The notes: generated by a model not told the origin, from the sequence alone. A DNA stretch of 64,000 nucleotides from Chitinophaga horti (GCF_022867795.2 NZ_CP107006.1:4774001-4838000); one strand, 5' to 3'. Numbered from the stretch's first letter, positions 24,715 through 35,554 are shown. Translations and numbers: made by a program.

Positions 24715-25986
24715 ATGCAACATTCCTCCATACCGTTGGCGGAACGCCTCCGCCCTCGAACCCTGGCCGACCTTGTTGGACAGGAACACCTCACCGGCGA
24801 GGGAAGCATCCTGCGCAGGGCGCTGGAACAGGGTAAGATCCCATCCATGATCCTGTGGGGACCTCCGGGTGTAGGAAAAACAACGATCGCTAACATTGTA
24901 GCACATACATTGAACGTACCTTTTTACACGCTCAGCGCTATTGCGGCAGGCGTAAAGGAAGTACGTGAGGTTATAGAGATGGCTAAACACCAGCAACAGG
25001 CGGTGTTATTCATCGACGAGATCCATCGTTTTAATAAATCGCAGCAGGACGCATTGCTGGGTGCTGTTGAAAAAGGTACGATCACCCTGATCGGTGCCAC
25101 TACCGAAAATCCATCTTTCGAAGTGAATGCGGCTTTGCTGTCGCGATCGCAGGTGTATGTGCTGAAAGGTCTTGGTACCGAGCAGCTGCACCAGCTGATC
25201 GCACAGGCGATGGAGCGGGACGAATGGCTGCAAAATCAACAGATCGAGCTAAAGGAAACAGAGGCGATGTTTAACATCTCCGGCGGCGACGCCCGTAAAC
25301 TGTTAAACCTGTTCGAACTAGTGGTACAATCGCTCGGCCACGAATCTCCCATTGTGATCACAAATGAAAAAGTAATGGCCATCGCACAACAGCGTGTAGC
25401 CATCTACGATAAGTCCGGCGAACAGCATTACGATATTATTTCTGCTTTTATTAAGTCGATCCGCGGTAGTGATCCTAACGGCGCCGTGTATTGGTTGGCG
25501 CGTATGATCGCAGGTGGAGAGGATGTAAAGTTCATAGCACGCAGGCTGCTGATCCTGGCATCAGAAGATATCGGCAATGCCAATCCGAACGCGCTGTTGC
25601 TGGCTACGAGCTGCTTCCAGGCGGTATCGATGATCGGTTATCCGGAATCGCGCATCATCCTTTCGCAATGCGTGACTTACCTCGCCTCGTCACCAAAGAG
25701 CAATGCCTCTTATGAAGCGATCAACCGTGCGCAAAGTGTGGTGTCGCAAACAGGCGACCTGCAGGTGCCCATGCATATCCGTAATGCACCTACCAAGTTG
25801 ATGAAACAACAAGGATACGGGAAGGACTATAAGTACTCGCATAGTTACGAAAACAACTTTTCTGCGCAGGAATACTTGCCGGAAGGGCTCACAGGCACAA
25901 AGTTCTACAATCCTGGCAATAATCAGCGCGAAGACGAATTACGCCGTTACCTCAAAAATCTCTGGAAAGACAAATACGGTTATTGA
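24715..25986 (+). CDS. rarA: Replication-associated recombination protein RarA (MgsA)
   Basis: AAA+ ATPase acting at stalled replication forks with SSB. 423 residues: Walker A GPPGVGKT (49-56), Walker B FIDEIHRF (99-106), sensor-1 region [10 protein letters not shown], arginine-finger segment LLSRSQVY, and the C-terminal RarA tetramerisation domain (~240-423, with [17 protein letters not shown]). Full length. Its 3' end overlaps pbpC tail to tail by 7 bp. Confidence 0.96.
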   Translation: MQHSSIPLAERLRPRTLADLVGQEHLTGEGSILRRALEQGKIPSMILWGPPGVGKTTIANIVAHTLNVPFYTLSAIAAGVKEVREVIEMAKHQQQAVLFIDEIHRFNKSQQDALLGAVEKGTITLIGATTENPSFEVNAALLSRSQVYVLKGLGTEQLHQLIAQAMERDEWLQNQQIELKETEAMFNISGGDARKLLNLFELVVQSLGHESPIVITNEKVMAIAQQRVAIYDKSGEQHYDIISAFIKSIRGSDPNGAVYWLARMIAGGEDVKFIARRLLILASEDIGNANPNALLLATSCFQAVSMIGYPESRIILSQCVTYLASSPKSNASYEAINRAQSVVSQTGDLQVPMHIRNAPTKLMKQQGYGKDYKYSHSYENNFSAQEYLPEGLTGTKFYNPGNNQREDELRRYLKNLWKDKYGY

Positions 25987-28367
25987 TCCTTTTCCCTATC
26001 TAATATCTCGAACTGGATCTGCACTTGTTCGCCCGCCTCGTCGACCAGCGTAAGCGTGTGTTTACCTGGTGCGGGCCGTAATGCCAGCTGGTGAAAGTTC
26101 GCTGTCGTGTTCACAAATGCATTATCCAGGTGCCAGAATATCTTCGCATCCGGGTTACGGTGCGTCGCGCGGAATACGGTTTCGCCACGTTCCCCGCCTA
26201 ACTCAAGTGGTACATAAATGCGCGCATTAGGTCTTGGGTAGATGAGGTCCATCGCGTGACCAGGCTCGTCCCCGGTGTCGCAGCCGGGTTTAAAGGGCGG
26301 CAATTGTTCATACAGGTGTTTGCTGCGGTAATAATATTCCATCGCCGGAGGCAATACGAACCAGCTTTTATGCTGCATTTGCTGGGGTAGTTCACAGGCG
26401 GCCGTTACCCGGTATTTGCCGGTGGCATCCAGGTGTACGAGTTGGTGGTACGGACACACGACGGAACGCAAGCCTGCCGCGGGCACCATTACAGAATCCG
26501 TTTCCTCACAATATGCACCGGCGCGATAACCACTTTGCCGGCATACGTTTATTTTCCTCATTAAGGATGATGGTATGTCGAACCAGCCGGTCGTTCGCAA
26601 CTGCCGGAAGATTTCGAACATCACAGGTGCCGCAGTGGAAACGCCTACCAGTCCGGGCCGCCCCTCGCCATCTGTATTACCCACCCAAACACCTACTACA
26701 TATTGTGGTGTTACGCCAATCGCCCATCCATCTCTAAAACCAAAGCTGGTACCCGTCTTCCATGCTACGCGTTGGGAAGATGAGAATTGCTGCCATAACA
26801 TTTCCTCGCCCGGCCGCATCACATCTTCCATCGCCTGAAAAGCATACCAGATAGATGCGGCATCAATAATACCATAGGGACTCAGCTTATGTTGGGACGG
26901 ACGAGTTTCGCTCAATTTGTAACCGGGTGGATGATAATCATCTTCATCATATTTACCCTCGTGCTGTTCCATGTGCAGTAAGGTGCGCGCCAGGCTGGCA
27001 TACACGCCAGTCAGCTCCCACAAGGTAGTGCCGCCACCACCGAGTATCATCGACAAACCATAATGGTTGGCAGGTTTGGTAAAGGTGGTAATACCCAGGC
27101 GGCGCAGCAGGGCATGAAAACGCTGGTAACGATATTGCTGCAACATCCGCACCGCGGGAATATTCAAAGAACGTGAAAGGGCATGACTCGCGGGCACAGC
27201 CCCATCGTAATCGAGATCGAAGTTTTGCGGCGTGTAACCTGCTATTTGCGTAGGCACATCCGGCACCAAACTATTAGGCAACAACTGGCCGTCGCTCATC
27301 ATCGCCGCGTACAGCAAAGGTTTTAACGTACTGCCCGGACTCCGCAACGCCTGCACCACATCCACATAACTCTCCAGCTCCACATTGCCCGGCGAGTAAA
27401 TGTTGCCCACATAAGACAATGCATTACCGGTTTCCACATCCAACACCAATGCAGCCGCATTATTAATACCGTTCGCCCTGAAGCCCGCATGATGCCTGTA
27501 CAATATATCGATCACGTTCCGCTGCAATTGCCCGTCAATCGAGCTTCTCACGCGTGTGTCTTCTTTATTGCCGGCTTGTTGTGTTTTGAAAAGGTCCAGC
27601 AGGTGCGGTGCCAGCTGCGGTAGCGCCAGCGGCTCGTCCGGTATAGGCTCCAGCTTAGCCAGGTCACAGGTAGCGCTATCGAAGGTGCCATTGTCGCGCA
27701 ACTTCTCCAGCAAATGATTTCGTTTATTCAATAACGTTTGCCTGTTGCGGCCGGGGTGCACCAGGGCCGGACTGTTAGGCAAAACCGCCAATGCTGCCAT
27801 TTCGCCCCACGACAACTGTGCAGGCTTGCGGCCATAATATCGCCACGATGCAGCTTCCAGGCCTACCACATTACCGCCGAAAGGGGCGTTAGCAGCGTAC
27901 AGTCCTAGTATCGATTTTTTGGAATAACGGAACTCGAGGCGCGTTGCCTGAATAGTTTCGATCAGCTTTTGCCAAAGGTTGCGCGGCTGGTTGCGATGTA
28001 AGCGAATCACCTGCATGGTGATGGTACTGCCGCCGCTCACCACTTTACGACCTCCGAAGTTCTGCCGGATAGCACGGCCCATCGCCATAGGATCTACCCC
28101 CCAGTGGTAATAGAAACGTTTGTCTTCGTAAGCGGTAATACAGGCAGCAAACTTTGCCGGTACTTCTTTATCGCCCGGAAAGCGCCATTGCCCGTCGCCG
28201 GCAATAGCAGCGCTCAGCAACTCACCGTTGCTGTCTTCTACCACGTAGGAGGTGGGCGCCATAAACAGTTTACGTGGCAGGCAGAAGTAATAGGCGATGA
28301 GTAATACGCCAAGACCTGCCAGCCACCACTTTCTCTTGATCGCCCACTTTTTCAGTCGTTCCTTCAT
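25980..28367 (-). CDS. pbpC: Penicillin-binding protein 1C
   Basis: Bifunctional peptidoglycan glycosyltransferase/transpeptidase anchored in the inner membrane. 795 residues: one helix (~14-30), GT51 domain with EDKRFYYHWGVD (81-92) and GGSTITMQV (112-120), transpeptidase with the SxxK motif in SPGSTLKP (~345), SRSLN, and KTGT (~535), then a BiPBP_C domain (~690-795). It sits directly downstream of an A2M gene; the pbpC-A2M pairing is known from many Gram-negatives, where the A2M protein is thought to guard the periplasm while PBP1C repairs wall breaches. A hairpin separates the two genes. Confidence 0.96.
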   Translation of the reverse strand: MKERLKKWAIKRKWWLAGLGVLLIAYYFCLPRKLFMAPTSYVVEDSNGELLSAAIAGDGQWRFPGDKEVPAKFAACITAYEDKRFYYHWGVDPMAMGRAIRQNFGGRKVVSGGSTITMQVIRLHRNQPRNLWQKLIETIQATRLEFRYSKKSILGLYAANAPFGGNVVGLEAASWRYYGRKPAQLSWGEMAALAVLPNSPALVHPGRNRQTLLNKRNHLLEKLRDNGTFDSATCDLAKLEPIPDEPLALPQLAPHLLDLFKTQQAGNKEDTRVRSSIDGQLQRNVIDILYRHHAGFRANGINNAAALVLDVETGNALSYVGNIYSPGNVELESYVDVVQALRSPGSTLKPLLYAAMMSDGQLLPNSLVPDVPTQIAGYTPQNFDLDYDGAVPASHALSRSLNIPAVRMLQQYRYQRFHALLRRLGITTFTKPANHYGLSMILGGGGTTLWELTGVYASLARTLLHMEQHEGKYDEDDYHPPGYKLSETRPSQHKLSPYGIIDAASIWYAFQAMEDVMRPGEEMLWQQFSSSQRVAWKTGTSFGFRDGWAIGVTPQYVVGVWVGNTDGEGRPGLVGVSTAAPVMFEIFRQLRTTGWFDIPSSLMRKINVCRQSGYRAGAYCEETDSVMVPAAGLRSVVCPYHQLVHLDATGKYRVTAACELPQQMQHKSWFVLPPAMEYYYRSKHLYEQLPPFKPGCDTGDEPGHAMDLIYPRPNARIYVPLELGGERGETVFRATHRNPDAKIFWHLDNAFVNTTANFHQLALRPAPGKHTLTLVDEAGEQVQIQFEILDREKDQ

Positions 28368-28378
28368 CTTTCATGTAA

Positions 28379-28406
28379 AGGCCCGTTGCCATAGTGACAA
28401 CGGGCC
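28379..28406 (-). terminator. Hairpin between A2M gene and pbpC
   Basis: Perfect arms AGGCCCGTTG / CAACGGGCCT with an 8-nt loop, 12 bp before the pbpC ATG and 21 bp past the A2M stop. The T-run is weak (TTTAC), so it may be a partial terminator or a processing site that lowers pbpC relative to the A2M gene. Confidence 0.55.
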
Positions 28407-28426
28407 TGTTATATTCTTTCTCTTAA

Positions 28427-31400
28427 TTACTTGATCACTTCTACCCACTTACCCGGCACAAAGGCGTGGATGCTGTTATCATACATCGCCTCTGCTGCGG
28501 TGGCTGGCAGGTAATACCTACCGGTGTAAGCGGCGTTCAGCAACACCTGGTAAGTAACGGTCTTGTTCTCTTCCAGGTTGAAGTAGGTGTACACCCGATC
28601 GTCGCGAATGTCCTGGTAAGTAAACGGCGATACGCGTACGGTGCTGTCGTTGCCCATCAACCGGGTATTAATAATTTCCCAACCGGACGGGAACACCTGT
28701 GTAAGCGCCATCTGCTCATAATAACCACGGCGGCCCGGGTTACGCATGGTTACAGTGGCTACAAAGTCGGTGCCCTGGCGTAACGACGACGGATCAACGG
28801 ACTGACCATTCCTGTTTTTATACTGCACATCCATGGTCAATATTTCCGGATCATTAGACGCATATGGGTTTTGACCGGTTTCTGGTTGCCCTTCGAGGAT
28901 GAGCCTTACAAACAGCGGCCCCTGACCACGGTTCGTTACACCAGCATTACCACCGGCGGTGCCGCGGAAAGTGATGGGCACCTGTGCCAGGTAAGTAACG
29001 CTGTTGAGGTTTCCGGAGGTACCGTTCAAAGTATAACCGGCATTCATTTTTCCACCCGGTTTATTATCGCCACAATACCTGGCAATAGCGATCAGCGCGT
29101 AAGCAGTTGTTTGCGTGCTGTACCAGCTGTCTTTTGACAGATCGGCTGCCACCTGGCGTAACAGGCTGCCTGCCGAGTTGCGCTGCTTCATGAGCGTAAG
29201 CGCTTCCAGTATCATCGCACGGTCGCGCAGGTCGGAGCCATACGTGCCGCCTAATTGTGTATATGGTTTCACTTCTGTACCCAAACCTTTTACCAGGCTG
29301 GTAGCGGCTTCGGCCTGCCCCGCGAGTTGGTAGGCCATGGCCAGGCGCCATTTTGCCGGTACGGAAAGATATTGGAACTCTTTCAGTCGGTTCATCGCAC
29401 CTACTTCCGGCGCTTTCGCGAGTGCCAGGAGGTACAGGCGGTAAGCCTGATCAAGGTCTGCACCGTAGAAGTTGCGGGAGTTGACGGTCCAGGCAACGGC
29501 TTTATTACGCTGGTACTTTTTCCATTGCTCCAGGAAGCCGGCCGGCAGTGCATAACCACGTTGCTGCGCTTCCAGCATAAAGTGACCGGCGTAATTCGTG
29601 CCCCACTCGTCAGATTCAGCTGCGCCAGGCCAGTAGCCCAGGCCGCCGTCAGACAGCTGGAACGACTTCAGCCTGTTAATACCTGCTTTCACATTCTTAT
29701 CAATTTCAGCCTGTTTGTTTGGCGACAGTTCTATAATCGAACCAAGCGTTAGCTGCGGGAATACAGATGATGTAGTTTGCTCTACGCAACCATGCGGGTA
29801 TTGGATCAGGTAGTTCAACCGTTTACCCAGGTTCAGTGGTGGAATAGAAGACACTTCCAATGTGCCGGTGTTCGTGCCGGACATACCCACAGGCGAATAC
29901 GCGCTGCTCCAGTTCTGACCTGGCTCTACTACGGCTTCAATTACATTGCTGATGTATGGATTTGGATTACGCACTTCGAGTTCCACCGTTTCTTCGGCGC
30001 GTTCCTTACCGCTGGTAGCCGTGAAGGTCACCTTACCAACACCTGCCAGCGCTCTTACCTGTACATCGAAGTACACCATTTGCTCGCCGGGCTGGTTAAA
30101 GGTGATGGTTTTAGTACGCTCTCCTACTACGTCGAACAATGCGTTCGGCGCGATGGTCACGTTTACGTTGCGAACGTGCGGTTCCAGGCCGAATACGGTT
30201 ACAGGTACCTGCACGGTTTCGGTAGGCCCTAACACACGTGGCAATGAAGTCAGCAGCATCAACGGCTTTTTCACCGCCACTACTTTCTCTGCTTTACCGT
30301 ACGCTCCTTCATGACCTGCTACTACCATGGCTTTCACGGAGCCGATGTAAGGCGGCAGCTGGAACTGGTGCGTTTGTTTATCTCCTTTCTTAAGATAGAA
30401 AGGCCCCATAAAGGTCACCACAGGTTTAAAGCGGTTGGCCTTCGCGCCACTGGCGTTCTTATTTAATCCCTCGTCACCACCGATGCTCAGGATCCTTTCC
30501 AGGTCGGTACCCCATGCACCGATCACATAGTCGAACAGGTCCCAGGTTTTAACGCCGAGTGCTTCGCGGGCATAAAATGCGCTGTGCGGATCTGGCGTTT
30601 TGAAGCGGGTAAGATCGAGCAACCCTTCGTCCACGATGGCGATGGTGTAGGTCATTGCCTTACCATTCGTTTCGCCAACAGTGATAGACGCTTTTTCTTC
30701 CGGCCTTAATTTATCCGCCATTTTAATGGTCGGCTGTAAAATGGTATTCGGATCTTCTACAAGAATAGGCACGGTACCATACATGCGGATCGGCAGATCG
30801 TTCGCCGTTTGCGCATGTGGTTGCAACAGGCTGATGTTCACATACACATTCGGTGCCATGTTGGCCTCTGCTTTAAACGTGTAAACGGTTTGGCCTTTGT
30901 TGGTGCCGATCCAATCTGTCTTCAACACTTTGCTACCCGACTCGATGCTGATCAATGCACGACCACCTTCGGAACTTGGGATAGTGAGCGTAACGGTTTC
31001 GCCTACGTTGTATTTCGTTTTGTTCGCGTTAAACACCAGCATGGCTGCCTCGCCCGGATTCTCTTTTGCCATACGGTTCGCCCAATCCGGCCAGTCAACG
31101 TACACCGACTGCGACGCAGCGTGACCACTTTCCGGGTCTTTCACACGGATCACATAACGGCCCCAATCCGGCTGATCGATGCGCAGGCTGTAAGTGCCTT
31201 TACCATTTACCAGCGTTACGAGCTGTTTGCCTAAGAACTGATTATAGCTGTCGTTGAAGAAGTTGGAGTAGTCTGCTTCATTTTCATCCCACCACCATCT
31301 CCATCTTTCTTTATATAAACTTACTTCCACGGTGCGCGTACCAGAAACCGCGTTGCCGTTTACGTCTACATTTACCAGGCTCACCACATGATCTTTACCC

Positions 31401-33994
31401 GTTACCAGCATACCAGTTAAACGGTCGCCTTCCGGTGCGCGGATGCCCACGTAACTGTTAAATACATGATAAGGCATGGAGAAGTGGTCGATACTGAAAT
31501 CGCCGCCCGGCTCAAATACTTTCACTTCGAAGTTGGCGTTCAGTACGCCGGGCGCCTGTTTCTCCACGTTCAATGAAGTTGACAACGGCGCGCTGCCGCT
31601 CTCGCCCAGGCTGCCTTCGAAGATGGTTTTATTTTCTACAGAAAAAGATGATACCATATCGTCGAAATGATAACCATCGAATTTCTTGAAGCTGGTATTA
31701 CCGGAAGTAAGTGACACATCTACTTTCGCTTTCAGGTTTTGCGCGGTAGCACCGAAGAGCCACATGGCGCTCAAGGTACCTGTGCTGCTTTTCCTGAGTA
31801 TTTCGGAGCCGAAGTCCACTTTAATTTTCAGCCTGTTGGGCTTCACCGTTTCTACGCGCACATTTTTAGTAAAGGTGGCACCTCCAACTTTTACTTTGGC
31901 AGAGTAGCTACCGGTAATGGCCTCGGACTCCGTATAAGTATGGAATTTATAAAATCCGTTGAGCGATTGATTTTGTGTAATGCGACGGTACAACTGGCCT
32001 TTCGGGTTGTACAGCTCCATCGTTACCGGGTGATTGTCTGGCAGTTTGTTGTCTTTATCTTCCAGGACAAAAGTGAGGTACAGGGAGTCGCCCGGACGCC
32101 ATACGCCACGTTCTCCATAGATAAAGCCTTTAATACCGCTCTGCACTTCCTCACCCTTCACGTCAAAGCGGCTGAGTGGCAGCGAGCTGCCATCGTCCAG
32201 TTTCAGGTAGCCACGTTCGGCATCCTTCTTCGCGATCAGCAGGTAAGGTTTCCTTTTCAGTTGGAAAGTAGCGATGCCATCGCCGTCGCTTTTGCCTTTT
32301 TCGAGTACGATGCCCTGGTAGTCGAGCAGCTCGAGTTCCACGCCGCTCAAAGGTTTGGCGTCGCGAATGTCGGTTACGGCTACCAGCATGCTGTTATCAT
32401 TACCGCGTTTCGCTATCAACCCGATATTGGAAGAAAGAATGTTTCGGGAAGCCCATTTATTTTTATTGTAGTAAGAGTTAGAACAAGGGCTTTCACGTTC
32501 TTCCCAGTTGTAGCCGTACGGATAATAGCTGTCATAACGGCTCCAGAATTCATCATCCTCATCAAGCTTTTCACCATAATAGCTGCCCTCTTCATCTTCA
32601 CTACTTGCCTGGTCGCCCTGGGCTTCTTTGCCATTACAGCCAGCCAGGGAGTAAGATCTGCGGAAACCGATGGTTACGCGGTAAATCGCACCCGGTTCGG
32701 TACGAAGTATCTTTTCCAGGTCGAGGTTAAAGCGATTTTTACGATGCAAGTTCAGGGAACGGTCGAGGTCAAGTCGAATGGTCTTTTGCACTACGGGTGT
32801 GCCCACACGACGTAACTCATTATCACCATTCAGGCTGTTGCGCTGCAGGTATTGCGGGATATTCTTTTCGTATATTTTGATAACGGATACGTCTACGGCG
32901 TTCAGGTTTACCGCGTCGAAAGGCAGTACCAGCTTACCGGTGGAAGGCATGATCACACCATTACCGGGAATGCTTACGGAAGGCTGCCTGTTCTCAAACA
33001 CCACCGATACACCAAAGGCCCTGTCCAGCCGTTTATCGTTTACATTTAACACGCCCTCGTTCACCGCCAGGTTGTACTTACCTTCCAGGCGCTCGGGGGT
33101 GAATACCTTTACTTCGCTACCTTCTACGGAAAAACGCAGGTCGCTGATGCCCGTAATACCCAGCATACCGTCCAGGCTCTGCGCGGCGTTCAACGGATCG
33201 GAGAACTGCACCAGCAGGTATTGCTCCGGCTCATATACCGGGCGTACGTCCAGCACTTTAAAGTCGCCGATCGCGGGCACGTCCAGGTTGCGGGCGCCGC
33301 TGCTTTCAATGCCTAACTCTTTGCCATTCCATTGCAGGTTCAGGCTTTTCGCCTGGTTACCTCTCGGGATATTACCGATCGTAAATTTATGTTCGCGGCC
33401 GGCCGGATTGTGCTGCCAGGTGATGGCGAGGCGTTTGCCGTCGTATTGATTGGTCAGTAATTTTTCAATGATCTGCGGATCTTCCACATCGGCCGTGTAC
33501 ACCACACCACTCAGGCTCATACGATCCAGCGAGGTATTACCCCAGGCTTTCAGCCCATTATCCTCCACCGAAAAGGCCGGCTTAATTACCTGGAAGTCGA
33601 AGTCGAAAGACGACAACTCACTCGGCACGTCCTTAATTACTTTGGATAATTTAAAGGTAGCCGTGTAGGCTTTACCCGGCACCATGTTCTCATTCGGCCG
33701 GAACTCGATAGTCGATGCATCTACCCAATAAGCCTTTCCTTTAATAGAGGGAGAAAAATCGAACAGGTCAACATTCACTTCTTCGTTCTGCGCATGCGGC
33801 TCGCTCGACTGGCCCGCCAGTTGAATACGAATGGGACTTTGTTTGGAAATAATGCCCGTCGTATACGCTTCCACGTATTTGGCAAACGCGGGATCGATGA
33901 CTTTGCGGGAACTGCGACATCCAAAGAAAAGAAGGAGCGCCATCATACATAGAACAGATGCGGAAAACACCGTTCTCAATTGTTTTGGGTACAT
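28427..33994 (-). CDS. Bacterial alpha-2-macroglobulin lipoprotein (YfhM-like)
   Basis: Periplasmic protease trap, 1855 residues. Signal peptide with lipobox LFFGC (Cys26), so membrane anchored. Then repeated MG-type beta domains, an acidic Tyr-rich insert (about residues 460-500, e.g. EDEEGSYYGEKLDEDDEF), an MG2 domain with the KGFIYGERGVWRPGDSLYLT hallmark (~620), the bait/A2M core, and the thioester motif CVEQ (1403-1406, in YPHGCVEQTTS) followed by a helical thioester domain. An intact Cys-x-Glu-Gln predicts covalent trapping. It precedes pbpC on the same strand, the classic pairing. The acidic insert is the least conserved-looking part. Confidence 0.95.
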   Translation of the reverse strand: MYPKQLRTVFSASVLCMMALLLFFGCRSSRKVIDPAFAKYVEAYTTGIISKQSPIRIQLAGQSSEPHAQNEEVNVDLFDFSPSIKGKAYWVDASTIEFRPNENMVPGKAYTATFKLSKVIKDVPSELSSFDFDFQVIKPAFSVEDNGLKAWGNTSLDRMSLSGVVYTADVEDPQIIEKLLTNQYDGKRLAITWQHNPAGREHKFTIGNIPRGNQAKSLNLQWNGKELGIESSGARNLDVPAIGDFKVLDVRPVYEPEQYLLVQFSDPLNAAQSLDGMLGITGISDLRFSVEGSEVKVFTPERLEGKYNLAVNEGVLNVNDKRLDRAFGVSVVFENRQPSVSIPGNGVIMPSTGKLVLPFDAVNLNAVDVSVIKIYEKNIPQYLQRNSLNGDNELRRVGTPVVQKTIRLDLDRSLNLHRKNRFNLDLEKILRTEPGAIYRVTIGFRRSYSLAGCNGKEAQGDQASSEDEEGSYYGEKLDEDDEFWSRYDSYYPYGYNWEERESPCSNSYYNKNKWASRNILSSNIGLIAKRGNDNSMLVAVTDIRDAKPLSGVELELLDYQGIVLEKGKSDGDGIATFQLKRKPYLLIAKKDAERGYLKLDDGSSLPLSRFDVKGEEVQSGIKGFIYGERGVWRPGDSLYLTFVLEDKDNKLPDNHPVTMELYNPKGQLYRRITQNQSLNGFYKFHTYTESEAITGSYSAKVKVGGATFTKNVRVETVKPNRLKIKVDFGSEILRKSSTGTLSAMWLFGATAQNLKAKVDVSLTSGNTSFKKFDGYHFDDMVSSFSVENKTIFEGSLGESGSAPLSTSLNVEKQAPGVLNANFEVKVFEPGGDFSIDHFSMPYHVFNSYVGIRAPEGDRLTGMLVTGKDHVVSLVNVDVNGNAVSGTRTVEVSLYKERWRWWWDENEADYSNFFNDSYNQFLGKQLVTLVNGKGTYSLRIDQPDWGRYVIRVKDPESGHAASQSVYVDWPDWANRMAKENPGEAAMLVFNANKTKYNVGETVTLTIPSSEGGRALISIESGSKVLKTDWIGTNKGQTVYTFKAEANMAPNVYVNISLLQPHAQTANDLPIRMYGTVPILVEDPNTILQPTIKMADKLRPEEKASITVGETNGKAMTYTIAIVDEGLLDLTRFKTPDPHSAFYAREALGVKTWDLFDYVIGAWGTDLERILSIGGDEGLNKNASGAKANRFKPVVTFMGPFYLKKGDKQTHQFQLPPYIGSVKAMVVAGHEGAYGKAEKVVAVKKPLMLLTSLPRVLGPTETVQVPVTVFGLEPHVRNVNVTIAPNALFDVVGERTKTITFNQPGEQMVYFDVQVRALAGVGKVTFTATSGKERAEETVELEVRNPNPYISNVIEAVVEPGQNWSSAYSPVGMSGTNTGTLEVSSIPPLNLGKRLNYLIQYPHGCVEQTTSSVFPQLTLGSIIELSPNKQAEIDKNVKAGINRLKSFQLSDGGLGYWPGAAESDEWGTNYAGHFMLEAQQRGYALPAGFLEQWKKYQRNKAVAWTVNSRNFYGADLDQAYRLYLLALAKAPEVGAMNRLKEFQYLSVPAKWRLAMAYQLAGQAEAATSLVKGLGTEVKPYTQLGGTYGSDLRDRAMILEALTLMKQRNSAGSLLRQVAADLSKDSWYSTQTTAYALIAIARYCGDNKPGGKMNAGYTLNGTSGNLNSVTYLAQVPITFRGTAGGNAGVTNRGQGPLFVRLILEGQPETGQNPYASNDPEILTMDVQYKNRNGQSVDPSSLRQGTDFVATVTMRNPGRRGYYEQMALTQVFPSGWEIINTRLMGNDSTVRVSPFTYQDIRDDRVYTYFNLEENKTVTYQVLLNAAYTGRYYLPATAAEAMYDNSIHAFVPGKWVEVIK

Positions 33995-34063
33995 TGACCT
34001 AGGTTTTTTAGGACTATAATAAATTAAAGGTAACTAATATTTAATTCCGGCAAAAAGAACGTT

Positions 34064-35554
34064 TTATACCATTCGTCCTTTCTGCAGGCGGATAAACTTA
34101 TTCACACAGGCCGGCAGTTCTTCTTCATAGTGGGTAACGTATATCATCGTTACGAACAAATGGCTGCACAGGGTTTCGAGTATGTGTTTGAAATGCGCCT
34201 TTTGCTGTGCATCCAGCCCCTGGCAGGGCTCATCGAGAATGAGTAGCGGCGGGTTCTTTACCAGTGCGCGGGCCAGCAGGGTTAATCGCTGCACGCTGTC
34301 GGGCACACTTTTAAATGAAGCTTTCGTATAGTCGCCGATGCCCAACACTTCCATCCAGCCTTCTGCCAGCTGTAATTGTTCGGCCGTACACGTGCGGATG
34401 TACCCAATGGTATCATAAAACCCGGAGCCTGCCACCTGCGCACAGGATGCCGCCGAGTTAAAATATTGATGTAATTCGGGCGATACGAAGCCGATATACT
34501 TCTTGATATCCCATATGCTTTCACCACTCCCCCGTTTCCGGTCGAACAGGATAAGGTCGTTCGCATAACCTTGTGGATTATCTGCATTAATCAGGCTAAG
34601 CAAAGTAGACTTGCCAGCGCCGTTAGGCCCGGACAGCGCCCATTTATCGCCGGCTTTCACTTCCCAGTTAATATCATAGAGGATAAGGTTGCCACCGTAT
34701 TGCACCTGTACGTGCTGCATGCGCACCATATACTCAAAAGCCGGGAAGGCAGGTGCACCCGCTACCAGGGCGGCGATGCGGTCGGCATCCATGGTAAACG
34801 CCTCAGGTTGTACATCGTCGTGCGGCATGGCCTGGAATGCCTCGCGGGTGTAAGTACCCGCTACACGCCCATCTTCCAGCACCAAAACATGGGTGATAGC
34901 ATCTGGTATTTCGGTGGGACTGGTGACGAGCAGCATCGTGGTACCGGCAGCCGCCAGGTTATCCACGATCTCCCGGAAGTTTTTACGCGCCTGCACGTCC
35001 AGGCCTACGAACGGACTGTCGAGCATTAACAGCACCGGCTTTTTCAAGAGTGCTTTGGCGATCATGGTGCGACGGGTTTCACCGTTGGAAAGTTTGATCA
35101 CTTCCTTATCCAGCAGCGGCAGGATGTTAAGTGCTTCCAGTGAGTTATCGGCTACTTCACCGTTAGGGAACAGGTACTCCCGTACGGTAAGCGCATCGGC
35201 CGAATCGGAACTGTTAAACCGTTGCTGGTAATAAAAGTCGCCCACCATATTGGACCGGTTGCGAAAATCGTGGTGACTCGATACCTGGGCGATCAGGTCC
35301 CGGTAGGTAAAATAGGGATCTGTTACTGCATGGGTAGCCAGGTAATCTTCGTAAAAGTGATGCCGGATGGCGCCGTTAATCACGTTAAACTTACCCGCCA
35401 CGGTTTGCAGCAGGCTCGTTTTGCCGGAGCCACTGCCCCCTACAATCGCCCATTGCTCGCCCTTCTTCACCTCCCAGCTTAGGCCGGTAAAAAGTGTTTT
35501 GTCCAGGTATCTTACTGTAATATGTTCTAACGAAAGGAAGCGCTGATCTGCCAT
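34064..35554 (-). CDS. Tandem ABC ATPase, ModF-like
   Basis: Soluble protein with two fused ABC ATPase domains and no membrane subunit. N-half: Walker A GGSGSGKT, signature LSNGE and Walker B LLMLDSPFVGLD, where Ser replaces the catalytic Glu. C-half: GPNGAGKS, a signature region reading VPDSVQRLT instead of LSGGQ, and LLILDEPCQGLD. E. coli ModF/PhrA, a molybdate- or photorepair-linked protein of unclear role, has this layout. I chose ATG 35554 (MADQRFLSLEHI) because the ABC fold starts there; an ATG at 35626 with AGGA 8 nt upstream gives 24 extra residues and is a real alternative. Confidence 0.85.
   Translation of the reverse strand: MADQRFLSLEHITVRYLDKTLFTGLSWEVKKGEQWAIVGGSGSGKTSLLQTVAGKFNVINGAIRHHFYEDYLATHAVTDPYFTYRDLIAQVSSHHDFRNRSNMVGDFYYQQRFNSSDSADALTVREYLFPNGEVADNSLEALNILPLLDKEVIKLSNGETRRTMIAKALLKKPVLLMLDSPFVGLDVQARKNFREIVDNLAAAGTTMLLVTSPTEIPDAITHVLVLEDGRVAGTYTREAFQAMPHDDVQPEAFTMDADRIAALVAGAPAFPAFEYMVRMQHVQVQYGGNLILYDINWEVKAGDKWALSGPNGAGKSTLLSLINADNPQGYANDLILFDRKRGSGESIWDIKKYIGFVSPELHQYFNSAASCAQVAGSGFYDTIGYIRTCTAEQLQLAEGWMEVLGIGDYTKASFKSVPDSVQRLTLLARALVKNPPLLILDEPCQGLDAQQKAHFKHILETLCSHLFVTMIYVTHYEEELPACVNKFIRLQKGRMV

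Noticed and set aside
31739-32815. 358-codon open frame opposite the A2M lipoprotein gene
   Set aside because: It lies wholly inside a well-supported minus-strand gene and has no domain or plausible start context.
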